Of a stretch of 64,000 nucleotides of DNA, positions 51,425 through 63,045 are shown piece by piece; the stretch's first letter is position 1; each line of letters opens with the position of its first letter. Origin of the DNA: Cepaea nemoralis (lineage: Eukaryota; Mollusca; Gastropoda; Stylommatophora; Helicidae). Where the stretch lies: NCBI GenBank assembly GCA_014155875.1, contig JACEFZ010018186.1:310001-374000 (forward strand), given 5' to 3'. A model generated the notes under the pieces. It had not been told where the DNA came from. It did not search any database and saw only the letters and a list, made by a program, of their open reading frames with translations. The position numbers and the translations under genes are program-made.

Positions 51425-54400
51425 TTATGCCTGATTCTCCACTGTGCTGTGATGGGTCTGCTATGCTGAAATATTATTATACAGACCAAGCAAACAACTT
51501 CACATTTGTAACTTACTAATTTAAGAAATACAAATCACTTATACCGTAAGAACAGTTCAATCAGTTAATAGGTGTACAAATTACCCTACTCTTGTTTCTC
51601 GATCCACGCAAGACGTATTCTCCTAGGTTCGCCGTGTAGCGAAACGCCAGTGGCCCATGTCCTTATGTATTCTGTTATTCTTGGTAAACAGGGGGAACCG
51701 GCTTTCGGAAGCTCTCAGTTCTCTTGTTCGCTCAATTCTCCATGAAAGATGGTTCTTTGGGTTATCTTCATACCACAATCTTTACATGGAGCGAGTATAT
51801 ATTGGTCTTTCCTTTCGGGTAGTCCCGAAGGAGCGCCTTGCGTCAAATGTGCACTGGTGCAGCGGCTGGTCAATTGATGGCCGTGCCAACACCTACCGTT
51901 TGCAAGTTGCAACTTGTCAAAGTTAATTAAAGATAACGACAGAAGTGCAACTACTACTGAGACATTTTGAAAGGTAAACGTGGGTTGTGGGTGGTCCAGA
52001 CAGACCTGGACTTATAAATGTATTTTGTCTCAAAGGGGAAGATGAATTGGCGAAAAGCCAATCATAACCAACGAAGAGTTGGTTGACCGTTGGCAATCTA
52101 AATGGGCGTCTTGTTCTTGGCATAGCCGGGGAAGTGAAACGGAACAATATATCTCCCCAGAGGATTTCATTTGTTCTTGGCGTCAGATGAGCTGTTGCTA
52201 TCTTTCTGTCTACGGCTTGAATTGGGCATCTTGTCATCTTTCTGTGGAATATCATCATTGGATAGCTATAGTAATCTATGATCTATCTTCTTGAGCCAGG
52301 GGATGCTAGCCACAGGACTATCTCTTTCGTCTGTCACTCGATAGGATGATGTCGGGAGGATAATGGACTCCTCTATCTCACTGAGAGAACCTGAACTTAT
52401 CTACCCGATGGTTGTGCAGGGCAATGCCGGTACATTGGGGCGACAGCTCAGTCGAGAGCGGCGGCCGGGAGGGGTAGTATCTTCTTTGAATGGGGAAATA
52501 CACGGTGTGCCATATAACCCCACTTAGGGGGGAGAAACACACCGATTGCTGGGCACACCACACCACAAGATCTTGGTTGCGAGAAAGGCATGGTTTGCAA
52601 GTGAGAGGAAAGCATGGAAATGAATGTGCCCAATAATAATAAAGGCTTGGTATGAGTGTGGAATGTGTGTCTTGTAGACAAAACGTTCCTAGGGTGGACA
52701 TTCTGACTTCACCCAGCTGGAGGTCGACTCAAGCCCGGACGTAGCCAATCCAGGGGCTACCTGACAGGTCAGGCCCATGCATTCAAGTATGATATATACT
52801 GCATTGGGTCAAGATCCTATAGGTAAATATATTAATGGAGACCCTATTGGTCTTTAGGATTGTGTGATGCATGAGTCCGCCCAGTCGCTCAATATTGTTT
52901 GTCATCTCCAGGGTCCTCTGTTGTTGGATGTGACCAAATCGGACAGTATCCACACAGCTTCTGTGCTAGAGCCAAATACGTCTGATGAAGCCTGGTCAAT
53001 GTATGAGCCATATCACACATGGTGTGCCTAATTCTGAGAGAGAGGCAAGGGCATATCTTGAAGAAATGACATAGGCCCGAGAACAGTTAAATGCTGGTTG
53101 AGACTACGCATGATTATACTGCATACCCATAAACAATGACAGTTTGCAGTAATGGTGCATCTCGGGTCCCTTCATTGACATAGGCCCGAGAGCAGTCCAA
53201 TTCAAGTTGAATCTACGCATGATTATCCGGCATTCCCATTTTATACCGGACATTGAAAGACGCCAATATATGTTAAGTTCATGAACAAGTCATCAACAAC
53301 CAGTGGATTTGATTCTACAGAAGCCTGTGGAACTTACACCCAAGTTCCGGGGAGGAAGGAGCTTCCAGCCTACAGGGTGAGACGTATATGGACAGATCGG
53401 ACAGTATTTGAAGCTGGGTCTGTGACTATGGCTACTTGAGGCTATGTGCCTGAACTTATCTGTGTGGTGTCTGTTTAGAACTTTCTGTGTTACCTACCTT
53501 GGTGTTTTTCTGTGCTGTCCTTTATTGATTTAATAAATCAAGTTTTAGTTTATTCCAACGATCACTGTGTTATATATATGGATCAGCCAGAAGAACATTG
53601 CAGGAAATAGGTCCTTAGGTCGAAAGAAAGAGTGACAGTGAGTCCGGGGAAAACGGAGGAGGGTTGGCAGGTAAAGACCTATTCCAGCCAGGGCTATATA
53701 AAGAGAACAATTTTGAAATATTGTGACAGGGCTATTTGGGACCCTCCACGTAGCGTGTTACACGCCGTCAGGTTAAATTCAACGCTGTATTAGTTGAAAC
53801 CAACCGCGCACTTCAGGTAGTTCGTTCCTTCTTCTAAGGTAGGTTCTCTTCTTGGGATGCCTCAGTACAGTACATCAACCCTTGGTTGGGTCCCTTCTGA
53901 GATGGAGTACATCAATGAGAACGACTCATACGTAACAGAGCCCAAAAGGATTAGCGAGCGGCTCTCATTTGTAGTAGAGCCCTGAGATAGTCTGACACGT
54001 CAACAAAACATGGGCCAATCCATGAAGTAATGAGGTATTTATTTGCTGTCTTGATTGTCTTTTAACAACGTTCTTTTTTTCCAGTTGTTAGCGCTCAGAA
54101 CAAAACCTATTAACATTGAGGCTGAACTTGATTGTCTTATTGAAAAGTTCTTGCTCACCTGAAACAACGATCAGACTGGATTGCCCTTCAGCCAAACTCT
54201 TGCTCGCTCAAGACACGATCAAACTGGGCCGACTTTCAGCACACTACTGCTCGCTCGAGATATCGATTTACTGACTTGAGCTTCAGCACACTCCTGACAC
54301 GTTCGCCAGAGAAATGGACAAGAGGAGCCATTAGGATGGTGTTTACAGTTGATGCTCGCCGGTTTGATGACAATCGCAGGCGCTGCAACCTGTTATGGCA

Positions 54401-54600
54401 AGTTGGTCTTCAGCCTTTTCTTGACGCCAATTAAATTTTAATATCAAGTCTTGAAAAAGACTTACAGACAACCTTCCCTGGCCGGGCTTTTGGTTGCTGT
54501 ACTCCTCACAGATAACTTATTGGCCATTTTTCCAACTGCGCTTTGTTATGTTCAATACTTGTTTAGAACCGTGCCGAAATTCTGTTTCTGGCGATCGACA
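51425..54600. other. long putative 5' leader of LTR-2 with unassigned repeats
   Basis: This 3.2-kb stretch between the gag-like ORF and the primer site is longer than usual for a leader and may contain a nested element. It has two copies of 'tgacataggcccgaga.cagt' followed by 'ctacgcatgattat' (53,068 and 53,178; period 110 bp). An AATAAA at 53,533 and the purine-rich 'gtgagtccggggaaaacggagg' at 53,640-53,661 look like LTR/leader parts of a plus-strand element. No ORF can be assigned. Confidence 0.35.
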
Positions 54601-54639
54601 CAAACGGACCAAGGATCTTGAGCTACTTCGATGTATTAT

Positions 54640-54810
54640 ATAGTAGACATCGTTTTTTAGGACTCCGCGATCTTACTCAGTAGACAGCATTTTGAGACTC
54701 CGCGACCTTACTCAGTAGACAGCATTTTGAGACTCCGCGTTGTTACTCAGTGGACAGCATTTTGAGACTCCGCGTTGTACCAGGCTCGAATCCTGTGTCG
54801 TGGGCTCCAA
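54640..54810 (+). promoter_or_regulatory. tRNA-like primer-binding region with 35-bp tandem repeats
   Basis: GGCTCGAATCCTGTG (B-box/T-arm-like) and a terminal GGGCTCCA (54,802-54,809) resemble a tRNA 3' half on the plus strand, so the minus-strand RNA would hold its complement, as a primer-binding site does. The match extends well past the usual 18 nt: TTACTCAGTGGACAGC (54,743) is like a tRNA D-arm/A-box. That part is repeated in tandem with a 35-bp period at 54,673, 54,708 and 54,743 plus a decayed unit before. The acceptor 5' strand is absent and the T-arm has two extra bases, so it is not a functional tRNA gene. Confidence 0.5.
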
Positions 54811-54819
54811 AATTAGTCC

Positions 54820-54953
54820 TATAACAGTGTGAAGGACTAAGAAAGACTGTTGGTTTCATATAAATAAGGTTTATTTACATTTGATGGCAAGTACTATAAA
54901 CATGGCGTCCTTCCAGTTCCAGGCCCTGATCTTGACTGCCCCCTTAACAACCC
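54820..54953 (-). repeat. right LTR remnant of LTR-2
   Basis: It matches 45,422-45,558 and is cut at 'cccttaacaaccc', where a second copy of the Tx1-b tail begins at a short shared 'aacatccaa'. Confidence 0.7.
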
Positions 54954-54956
54954 TTA

Positions 54957-55245
<289 letters not shown>

Positions 55246-58200
55246 CCCTATAGGACGAGGTTAGCAGAGTTGCTTCTCTTCTAGGTTGTTTATACCTCGG
55301 GGGAACCTGCCTGACTTCTTCTGTTCTAGACGTTTCGAGTACAGTCGAGTGAATGTTCTGTTGAGTTAGCGACCTGTACCCAAGCATGTAGGACATCACT
55401 CAACAGGTGTTGCACGCAAAAGTGTCTTTCTGTGTGATTCACTGGAAGCTCGAATGTTGAGTGGTGTACGCAATTCAACGGACTAGCTTTGTCTGTGTCA
55501 GTCGCACCCCAGCTAGCAACTCGAACAGATGTAGAATGGAATCTGTCAACATTCTAGTCTTCAGGGCGTTTGTCAGTGCTCGACATGGAGACGGCAGAAT
55601 TCTACAGTGTCTCTCATTCTAAGTAAAGACAATATTATTAATTCTTTGTCCGTACCGATCTGCAATCCGCAAATATACTTTTACCATCGAGCGGTGGTTG
55701 CCGAAACCGATCTCATGAATAATTTAGTAGCATTATCGATAGCTCCCGTGGCACAATCTAGGTCGTGTGTTAACTGTGTGCGTAATAACAGCACTAGTGC
55801 AATGTTGTGTGTAGAGTTAGAACTATAGTCAAGTCCTTTTCACAGGCGAAGTGTTAAGAAATATATATAATAACGTGTGTGTTGGAAGCAGCCACATTTA
55901 TTATTTACCGAGTAGATTTGCTAGGAAAGTCGCACTGCTAGTGTTGTGTGTTCTTTTGTCAATATGGTAGCGTTACACATAACATGTATGTTAACCTACG
56001 TGTTTATTGATTGGGTAGCTAGTGGTGTGTTACATACTCTAGATATATGCTGCTGTGATATTTCAAGGAATTGCGGTGTTGTGCTTTTTCTACCGGGAAG
56101 TGCAGTGAATTGCTAGTGATGTGAATGTGGCATTGTTGTTGTTCCAATGAAGTAGTGCTGTGTATAATTACAGTGATAGTGGTAGTAATTTATTTCATGT
56201 GGAATCGTGGTGGTGATGTTGCTTGCGAATTCGGAATGACCAGCGTGTACGCCGACGACGCGTCACAACTGAGTGCTTATGCGATTGTAACGAAGACGTG
56301 ATTCGAGCGGAACGTTCAATGAAAATTCTCTACCCCTCTCTCTCTCTCTAAACCCTACCCTGATAGTGGGGGTCACATCTACTAGGGGGATGGTGCTACA
56401 GAAGAGGGCCTTGCTGCTTGCAGAGAGGCATCAGGAATTAGGTGATGAGTTGTTAGGGGTCATTCTAAAAGGGATGGAGTGGCCTAACACGCCATGGGAA
56501 AACCGTTCACATCTTTGTCCACAGACTGATCTGGGGGTAATGGAACGGGGGTGGATTTCCACCAACAACTTGGGATAGACCTACACACTCTTGACCTTCA
56601 TGAAGAGGGGTTAACCAAGAGGGGTTCTATTTGCTCTGGGACTCGGATCCCAGAAAAGAAGGGTTTGCTTTGTTCATTGCTTTGTTAATAATTCTTGAGA
56701 TATTAACGAATGATACTTAAATGATTGATTAATGGTTTAATTACTTAATTAATATTTTGATTCGGATGAGGAGGAGAAACTGTCCAAATGGATACCACCA
56801 TATGTTTAAAACCATTACATCTACATAGGATTAGGTGTATAATAAGGTTGATCGTGGATGATAGATGGAGAAAAGAGACAGCACACGGTGGTAAGATCCG
56901 ATGACAAGGATCAGACGGACAACACCGGTACTTTAGGGACTTCTGTTTCCTAGACGAGCTATTTGACTAGCAATCTGACAACTGATGCACCTGCATGCTT
57001 GAACCTCCTTGAGGGGAGAGAAGATCCAGGATACTATAATGTTATAGTAAAATATTTCTTATAGCATGTTTCTGTGTATGTTCATATAAGTCTCAGTTGT
57101 AGTCAAATGCTCTCACCGACCTACTCTTTTCAGGGTTGCTTTCGGGTGGGATTTGAAATGATACTATCGAGTGATGTGAACCAACTCGTGCCAGTGAAAC
57201 TTGTGATGATTTATTGTTTCAAAACTGGGAGCAATACAATGAATATTCAGCAGTCAGAGCAAACCAGTGAAGAGTTATGATATGAAAAGAGGCCTGTCCA
57301 AACGGATACAGCCGAGAAAAGTCTGAACGGAGTTTATGTTGACTGATCCGGACGTATCTACAACTGAAGCGTCTTAAGTGACTTAGACCTGTAATATTAT
57401 CAGATAGTATCAGCCTCTATTGCTCAGGAGGACGACATATGTCATTGTTGTTCCACCATTCAAGTATCTCTTAATTGAACCGTATTTGTTATTCAAACGA
57501 AGATGGAACATCTGAGAATGTTTAGGAACTCAGCCAGCGGTCAGATGGACATTGGTCTTGTGGGGGAGCTGTCACGCCCCAATGTTGCTGATAAGCATAT
57601 CTAATTGACATTGTTGTTGAATGGAACTACCACGCTCTAATGTACTGAGGATAAGTACGGTAAATTTCATTGACATTGTTATTATCAGGAGCTGCCACGC
57701 TCCAATAGTGTGCTGCTGTTGAGATCATCTAAGTGACATTGTGGTTTTGCGGAGCTACCACGCTCCAGTCTTGTGGAGGCATGTTGAATCTCCAAGGAGA
57801 CGCCTAGAGCCCTAGGGTCGCTCGTTCAACCAGGTGTGAGTCTCCAGTGGTGATTGGTTACATCACCGAGTACGACCTCATTGAACCGTGTAGGTGTGGA
57901 CATTCTGATATCGGACATGAGAATGGGTCATTCCGACTTAGTCATCACGGTGGACTAGGAGGGACGTCGAAGGGGTCTATGCTTTGGAAGTCGACTGATC
58001 CCTAAGTTATCCGGGTGAGTGTATTAAGCAAGGACTGGACTAACGCACGAACTGAGGCTCACATGCTGACTGATGAGATTGGATCATCTCTAGTTTTCCT
58101 CGCCTTTTTTCTTAGCTCTGGATATAGACATTCTTCTAATCCCGCTTTTCAGCCTTTCAAACTCTGAATTACGGTGTAATAAATTTTGCTTTATTGTTAC

Positions 58201-58690
58201 CATGCTTTGTGTGAGGATACGACTGCTGTGTGGTCTTAGGCCCCTGTGGGTGGTATCCATAGGTGGGGAGGAAAGGACAGGTGGAGTCCCGACTCGTTGG
58301 GGGTTAGTGAACGGAAAGTCCTAGTGAGGTGGGTCAGGGCAGAAGGGGGATATATCTAAGTGTACCCTACCTGTCTAGTCATGGAGTACTGGTACACTAT
58401 TACTGTTTTTTTCCTGACTGGATCTTGTACACTTTCTTTAATTTCATTTTCTCTTGCATTAGAAAAAAAACGCCATTATTATTACTACTATATTGTATTA
58501 CTTTTTCTCATTATTATATTTGAATTGCAAAGTGGAATATATTTGGGGGGCGGGGCGGGGTAGTGGTCAGTTTAAGTCCTTCCATTGCATTTGATGCTCA
58601 GACACTATAACAACTTTGGCCCAACTATCTCCCTGGGGACAGGTCTAGGACTCTAATTGCTAGTTATAATCTCCGCTTCTTGTCCCAAAC
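55246..58690. other. unassigned sequence, probably retroelement LTR/UTR remnants
   Basis: No ORF of weight and no known repeat is recognised over most of this stretch. 58,180-58,196 has 'gtaataaattttgcttt', a likely poly(A) signal of an LTR or UTR. The purine-rich 58,260-58,350 resembles the leader-like stretch at 53,630-53,680. The 57.56-57.77 kb hairpin repeat is listed separately. Confidence 0.35.
57565..57766 (+). repeat. ~63-bp tandem repeat with GGAGC-GCTCC hairpin
   Basis: Four units carry GGAGCTGCCACGCTCC or a close variant at 57,565, 57,623, 57,688 and 57,751. Each is preceded by a 'gacattgt'-like block. The third and fourth form a perfect 5-bp stem; the first and second have lost part of it. 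Confidence 0.7.
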
Positions 58691-58715
58691 AAAAGTTTTT
58701 ATGGACATTTATAAG

Positions 58716-58830
58716 TAAAATTGGTGGAACTGCGATAAAAGCTGTGAAATGTAAACAATATAAAATGGACACAAGTAGTGTGTGTCGTAATCTGTTATGT
58801 AAAGCTGCACTACTTTGTGTCATTTTATAA
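58716..58830. mobile_element. PLE-type terminus fragment in inverted arrangement
   Basis: 58,716-58,770 is the inverse of 31,912-31,966 ('ggtggaactgcgataaaagc'). 58,785-58,828 is a direct match to 31,871-31,914 ('gttatgtaaagctgcactac'). The two meet in a hairpin whose arms are 58,760-58,779 and 58,809-58,828 with two indels. The hammerhead-like core itself is missing here. Penelope-like element copies often carry inverted terminal pieces. Confidence 0.6.
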
Positions 58831-59049
58831 TGTGGTTATTTCATAAGGCACTAGAGCGTCACCATGTAATTTGATATCAGACCAACAACATCAAACATGT
58901 GATCTTTCACATCTGAAACTATATGACCTAGTAATTAATAGGGAAGCCACATTAAATGGAATGATAATGTAAAGGTTATTGCCCAAGCTCATGGCAATCA
59001 ATGCACTGCTATCTCCAGAGAGCACGAGATAGATCTCAACAGAATGGGT

Positions 59050-59056
59050 GTGTGTG

Positions 59057-59143
<87 letters not shown>

Positions 59144-59165
59144 CAGAGACAGAGACAGAGACAGA
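59050..59165 (+). repeat. compound (GT)n-(GA)n-(GACAGA)n microsatellite
   Basis: GT runs to 59,087, GA to 59,125, then GACAGA units to 59,165. Frames through it on both strands are artefacts. Confidence 0.95.
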
Positions 59166-59319
59166 TGGCCAGGTGTAATATGCATTCCGCTTGTGAGATG
59201 GAAATGGAGCAAGGAATGTGTGTTTACATGAGCTATGCCATAATGGCATATTATCATAACAGTATATGTTAGTATTTGTTTTCAATAACTCAGTGTGACC
59301 TTAACACGCAGAATTACGA

Positions 59320-59375
59320 GGTAACATCACCCAAAGTATTTCAGGATCCTCACCGGTGTTACGGAGTTCGTGCAC
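59320..59375 (+). repeat. 3' piece of the third SINE family
   Basis: The stretch 'acccaaagtatttcaggatcctcaccggtg.tacg' matches the end of the SINE at 35,023-35,284. The head is missing. Confidence 0.5.
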
Positions 59376-59461
59376 TGAAGCTGAGTTTCTCCAGACTCAG
59401 GTTTCAGTTAGGAGAGAACGGAGCACTTATGGGTTACACCCGTGAGCCGTGATGTTGATCC

Positions 59462-59580
59462 ATCGACTAAACTAAACTAACTAAACACTAGCAAACGGCA
59501 ACGCCTGTAATATATACAAACAAAGAAACACGCATTGCACCTTGTAATATGCATTGCTTTGTATGAATAAACGTTTAAAA
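59462..59580 (+). repeat. retroelement 3' end
   Basis: 'actagcaaacggcaacgcctg' through 'tgtatgaataaacgtttaaaa' matches 62,945-63,042. AATAAA and an A-rich end mark a retrotransposed 3' terminus. It directly abuts the DENR-like sequence. Confidence 0.6.
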
Positions 59581-59584
59581 ATAA

Positions 59585-60040
59585 ATTACGAAGAAGTGCA
59601 AGGCCTGGCTGAGAAGGATGTGCCAGATAAATTTGAAAAACTAAAGGCTGACAAAGAGGAGGATGATAGTGGGGGCAGACAGCAAGGAAGAAGGCGAGGA
59701 GAAGAACAAGAGACAGACAGAAGGCGGGAAAGCAATCATGAAAACAAAAAGAAATTTGAACCTCATGGCGTGAAGTTGTGGACACAGACTAGAGGCAAGA
59801 AGAAGAAAGTGACCATCGTCGTTGGATTAGCTTCTTATGAAATTGATCTGAAAGAGGCAAATAAGTTCTTCGCTGGGAAGTTCTCATGTGGATCATCCAT
59901 CAGCGGAGACGATGAGATTGTCATCCAGGGTGATGTTAAGGGTGATCTGTTTGATATTTTACCAGAAAAATGGAAAATTATTGCCTGAAGACTATACAGA
60001 GGACTGCGGAGAAAAGAAAGATATTCTTCGGCTGCTTGAA
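59585..60040 (+). pseudogene. DENR-like: DENR-like (density-regulated protein, SUI1 domain) retropseudogene
   Basis: The frame carries LAEKDVPDKFEKLKADKE, which aligns with the region before the linker in DENR, a charged linker, and then a SUI1/eIF1-type domain: [40 protein letters not shown] and a DILPEKW end. DENR pairs with MCTS1 to recycle 40S subunits and promote re-initiation; 'EIDLKEA..FFA.KFSCG.S..G.DEI.IQGD' is its hallmark. The N-terminal cysteine region (about the first 40-50 residues) is absent and no Met start fits. A frameshift after EKW (near 59,975) moves the acidic C-terminus ([14 protein letters not shown]) to another frame. Intronless, truncated at both logic ends and next to a LINE tail, it reads as a processed, 5'-truncated pseudogene. 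Confidence 0.75.
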
Positions 60041-60310
60041 TTGCCCTGCATATGTGTGAGGTTATAAGTGTATGCTGGTTTATTGAATATATGTCTCAAC
60101 TCAGTTAGTTAGTTAGTCGACAGATCATCTTCATTGCACATCAAACCACTCAGTCCATAAGTGCTCGGATCCCTTCCTCATCAAATCCGGAAGAGTGTAA
60201 CGGCTAACGACACCAGTTCTGCGTTGGTTTATCAATCTTCTTTGGGCTTCCTGCGTAGTGTTCTTGTTTGGCAAGATTTTGGCCTCTCGTGTCTGTCTGG
60301 TTGCTCTGCT

Positions 60311-60760
60311 CTAGATAGCTTTCAAAGAGGGCTTTGCCCTTGTTCTCGTCAGTCCTCTGCCAGAAGAGGTCAGCACTTGGAAGTCAGAAATTCTCTTATT
60401 CTTGACTATCCCACTCATGCTTTTATGTAGTCGCCAGAACAGTTTTAGTGACTTGTCTGTGCTTACTCTTTGACATACCTCTGCCCATTTTTCACTTTTA
60501 TCTACCTCAACCAGTTCTTTGAAATAGCTTACATTTGTGTGCATCTCTCTTTCTAAGTGTATGTATTGAATAGTATGGGCAACTCTGTTCTTCTTGGCGT
60601 TTTGCCATCTCCTTACAGCACTACGCTTATCCATCCAGGCCTTCTCCACCTCAAATTCCACCAAGGTGGCTGCTCATAGCGTTTTTTCTGCCCTGAAACT
60701 TTCTGCGCTTGTCGCGCCTCATTTTACTCACCACATCTTGCTCTGTACTGTCATACTGGA
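60311..60760 (-). pseudogene. LINE fragment, endonuclease-to-RT linker
   Basis: The minus strand is open for about 117 codons: WMDKRSAVRRWQNAKKN, YFKELVEVDKSEKWAEVCQR and LKLFWRLHKSMSGIVKNKRI. The order (basic helix, 'F..L....D.....W....', 'LFW..L..M.G......I') is that of the linker before the RT in many LINEs. No RT motif follows, so only this piece survives. Confidence 0.5.
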
Positions 60761-60804
60761 AAGTGTCTCAACTCAGTGATTGCTCAACATAAATCATTTG
60801 ATTG

Positions 60805-60847
60805 TCAAAAATAAATAAATAGATAAATAAATAAATAAATAAATAAA
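60805..60847 (+). repeat. (AAAT)n microsatellite
   Basis: About ten AAAT units, one with a base change, directly before a tRNA-like SINE head. Confidence 0.9.
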
Positions 60848-61010
60848 CAGTTAGATGCTTCACTGTCGGCCCAGTAGTCACGGGTTTCGATCCGCATTTC
60901 AGAAACGAACCTGGGATCCCAGCCAAAACATCACAAAGAAGTACCTTGTCGGTTGGCATGGGCGATTCTCCGACGACATGGAACAATTAATGTGTTGACT
61001 CCCTTCCGTG
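60848..61010 (+). mobile_element. tRNA-derived SINE, second family (copy 2)
   Basis: The head has GTCGGCCCAGTAGTCACGGGTTTCGATCC, trimmed here to its A- and B-box-like parts, in the same order as 5,225-5,365 on the other strand. The B-box-like GGGTTTCGATCC is close to consensus. The 3' boundary is uncertain. Confidence 0.45.
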
Positions 61011-61424
61011 CCATGACACAAGACTCACGAATTTTTCTCTCGCTGTCTTCCTCTATCTCTCTCTTTCCACAAATCTTTCCGGTTTTCACATGTTCCAGTG
61101 TTTGTCGTCTATGATATGGCGAACAAATTATGACTGCCTCCTGCTGATGTTTGTGATAAGTTGTCTTTGAGACTTAGTCTCCCTCAAAGTGCCTAGATTG
61201 CTCATTTTGGCTGTTTCATATTGACTGTGAACATATCTGATATACCTTCTTGTGTTCTTACTGCACTTTGGCTCGAGTGGTACATGGTTATGTCATAATC
61301 ATGCAACAACTAACTAACTAAATAAATAAATAAAATACAGAGGTGCCAAGGAAGCTGACAGGGGAAACAAATGTGGACATCAGAGGACAAGCTAAACACC
61401 AACCTTAACAAGATGTTGTACAGA

Positions 61425-62055
61425 ATGGTTTGTTAGTACCAATAATTTGTTTTTCTCGCTTCGAGGCGAAGGAGTTACGGACGCAATTCGTAATCCCGCA
61501 TACCCGCGTTCGAAACACAGCTGCAGGCGATTTGGCAGCAAACCGTCTTGCGTTGGCTTTTTTACGAAATGGTATGGATGCCGGTCGTTCAGAAAGCAAT
61601 GGGAAACTATTGAACGTAAACTTGCCAAGAGATCACAACAGCAAAACATGCTGGTGCTGGCTGCAACGCCCTGTAGGGGTTATGTAACTAATTTATATTT
61701 TTTAATACAAGGGAAATAATTACATGTAGGGTGTAGTCATATTCCGGCTTAACAATAAAGGGGAACAATTATAAATTTCACTATATATGTACTGACAGCT
61801 ATTGTGCAAAAGAAGTATATATTTATTCTTGTAACAATTTTATTCATATTCTGGAAAGTACAAATTGAATGTTACCATTATAAACCTATATAAAGTTTGA
61901 ATATTATTAGAAAATTTAGGCACCAAATTGTTGTATAATAAATAAAGTTAGTAAATTATTTATTTCTTATCTGCCAGGCCGCGTCTGGTCTAAAGGCTCT
62001 AAACAGATGTTTTGTTACTCTGGTTTCTCTTCACAACGGTATAAATCTTTCGACT
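61425..62055 (+). repeat. ~620-bp dispersed repeat, copy 2
   Basis: Counterpart of 5,403-6,024 in the same orientation, 56 kb away. It includes the SINE-like head (B-box-like GCGTTCGAAAC at about 61,509) and the AT-rich tail with AATAAA near 61,939. Confidence 0.75.
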
Positions 62056-62129
62056 CATCGTTGGTTAACATATTTAGATGTACTTCTATGTTTGTATACC
62101 TTATCCAAATCCTACAGACAAATTTGAAA

Positions 62130-62730
62130 CGTGTATATTCCCTTTTGTCTAAGTGGTTTTGAATATTTGTGTGATTTTGTTTTGTACTATGTGCTGTATT
62201 ATATGTGTGTTGTATGTTCTGAACCTATATGTTGCTGCATTTCTACAGGTCCATACCACATACCTGTACTCTGCTAGTGCAGTCAACAATCTTATGTGAT
62301 TATTTTCTGTGGTTTTTGGTATTGTGTTTAAAAATATTGCCTTGTACATATCTGTCTTCTTTTGGTGAATATCTCAATTAGTTGTCTTACAGTGTCTAGT
62401 GCAGTCTGTACTGTAGGGCATGTAAAAAAAATGTGGTCTTCTGTTTCTTGTATGTTTTGTCTACAGAGTTGACATGGTGATATTTGTTTTGACCTGTGTG
62501 CTTGTTTTTCGGTAGTAGGTGTCATGTTAAAGATCAAACGATATGTAATTTCCCTCGCCTTGGGAGTTATGTTTGGGTTGTGGAGATTAGTAAATGTACA
62601 TGTATAGTCTTGTATGTAGTATTTTTTCCCTCTTTTAATTCTAGCTTGTAGTGGGGGGTGCTTGTTGTTTAACCAGGTATTTGTAGATTTGGCGTGTTGT
62701 CTGGTGTAGTAAGTGCTCACTCCCTCGGAG
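62130..62730 (-). pseudogene. Tx1/L1-like LINE copy (Tx1-c), 3' end
   Basis: On the minus strand the frame reads LQARIKRGKKYYIQDYTCTF, ITPKAREITYRLIFNMTPT, CQLCRQNIQETEDHIFFTCP (C-x2-C...H-x4-C knuckle) and, after a frame change near 62,335, YKAIFLNTIPK and YVVWTCRN. This is the best-preserved copy of the C-terminal domain. It is 5'-truncated near 62,730, where a TG-rich tract starts. Confidence 0.8.
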
Positions 62731-62794
62731 TGCTTTTGTGGATGTGTGTCTGTGTCGCTGGCAGTAACATATGTATGCGTTGGGTGTGGATGCA

Positions 62795-62870
62795 GGTGTG
62801 TGTGTGTGTTGCATGTATTTGCAGGCGCATGTGTACGAGTGTGTGTTTGTGTGTGTGTGTGCGTTTACAT
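62795..62870 (+). repeat. degenerate (TG)n tract
   Basis: Interrupted TG runs; no coding value. Confidence 0.8.
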
Positions 62871-62939
62871 GCACTATGCCATAATTGTCATAATATAACT
62901 GTATATATGTATGTATTTGCTTTGTTCACACATGTGACA

Positions 62940-63045
62940 CCTAACACTAACAAACGGCAACGCTCTGTAATATACACAAACAAAAGAAACACACATTACA
63001 CCTTGTAAATATACATTGATTTGTATGAAATAAACGTTAAAAAAA
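62940..63045 (+). repeat. retroelement 3' end with AATAAA
   Basis: Matches 59,462-59,580 and ends 'gaaataaacgttaaaaaaa'. Confidence 0.6.

Larger units (their letters stand above)
45421..54953 (-). mobile_element. second LTR retrotransposon (LTR-2), gag-like ORF, no visible pol
   Basis: A direct repeat of about 134 bp begins at 45,422 and at 54,820 (TATAACAGTGTGAAGG...). On the minus strand it contains AATAAA and ends CTTCACACTGTTATA, as the R-U5 end of an LTR would. Beside the right copy is a tRNA-like 3' end finishing in CCA (54,807-54,809), placed as a primer-binding site for a minus-strand element. A gag-like ORF lies at 51,420-49,775 on the same strand. 49,770-45,560 has no open frame of note. 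The right LTR is cut after 134 bp. Confidence 0.65.

Noticed and set aside
51657..52700. Short frames on both strands (60-111 codons)
   Set aside because: No recognisable domain, overlapping frames on opposite strands and no consistent coding bias.
52970..53000. CTGATGA near 52,981 as a hammerhead
   Set aside because: No GAAA strand or closing stem follows it.
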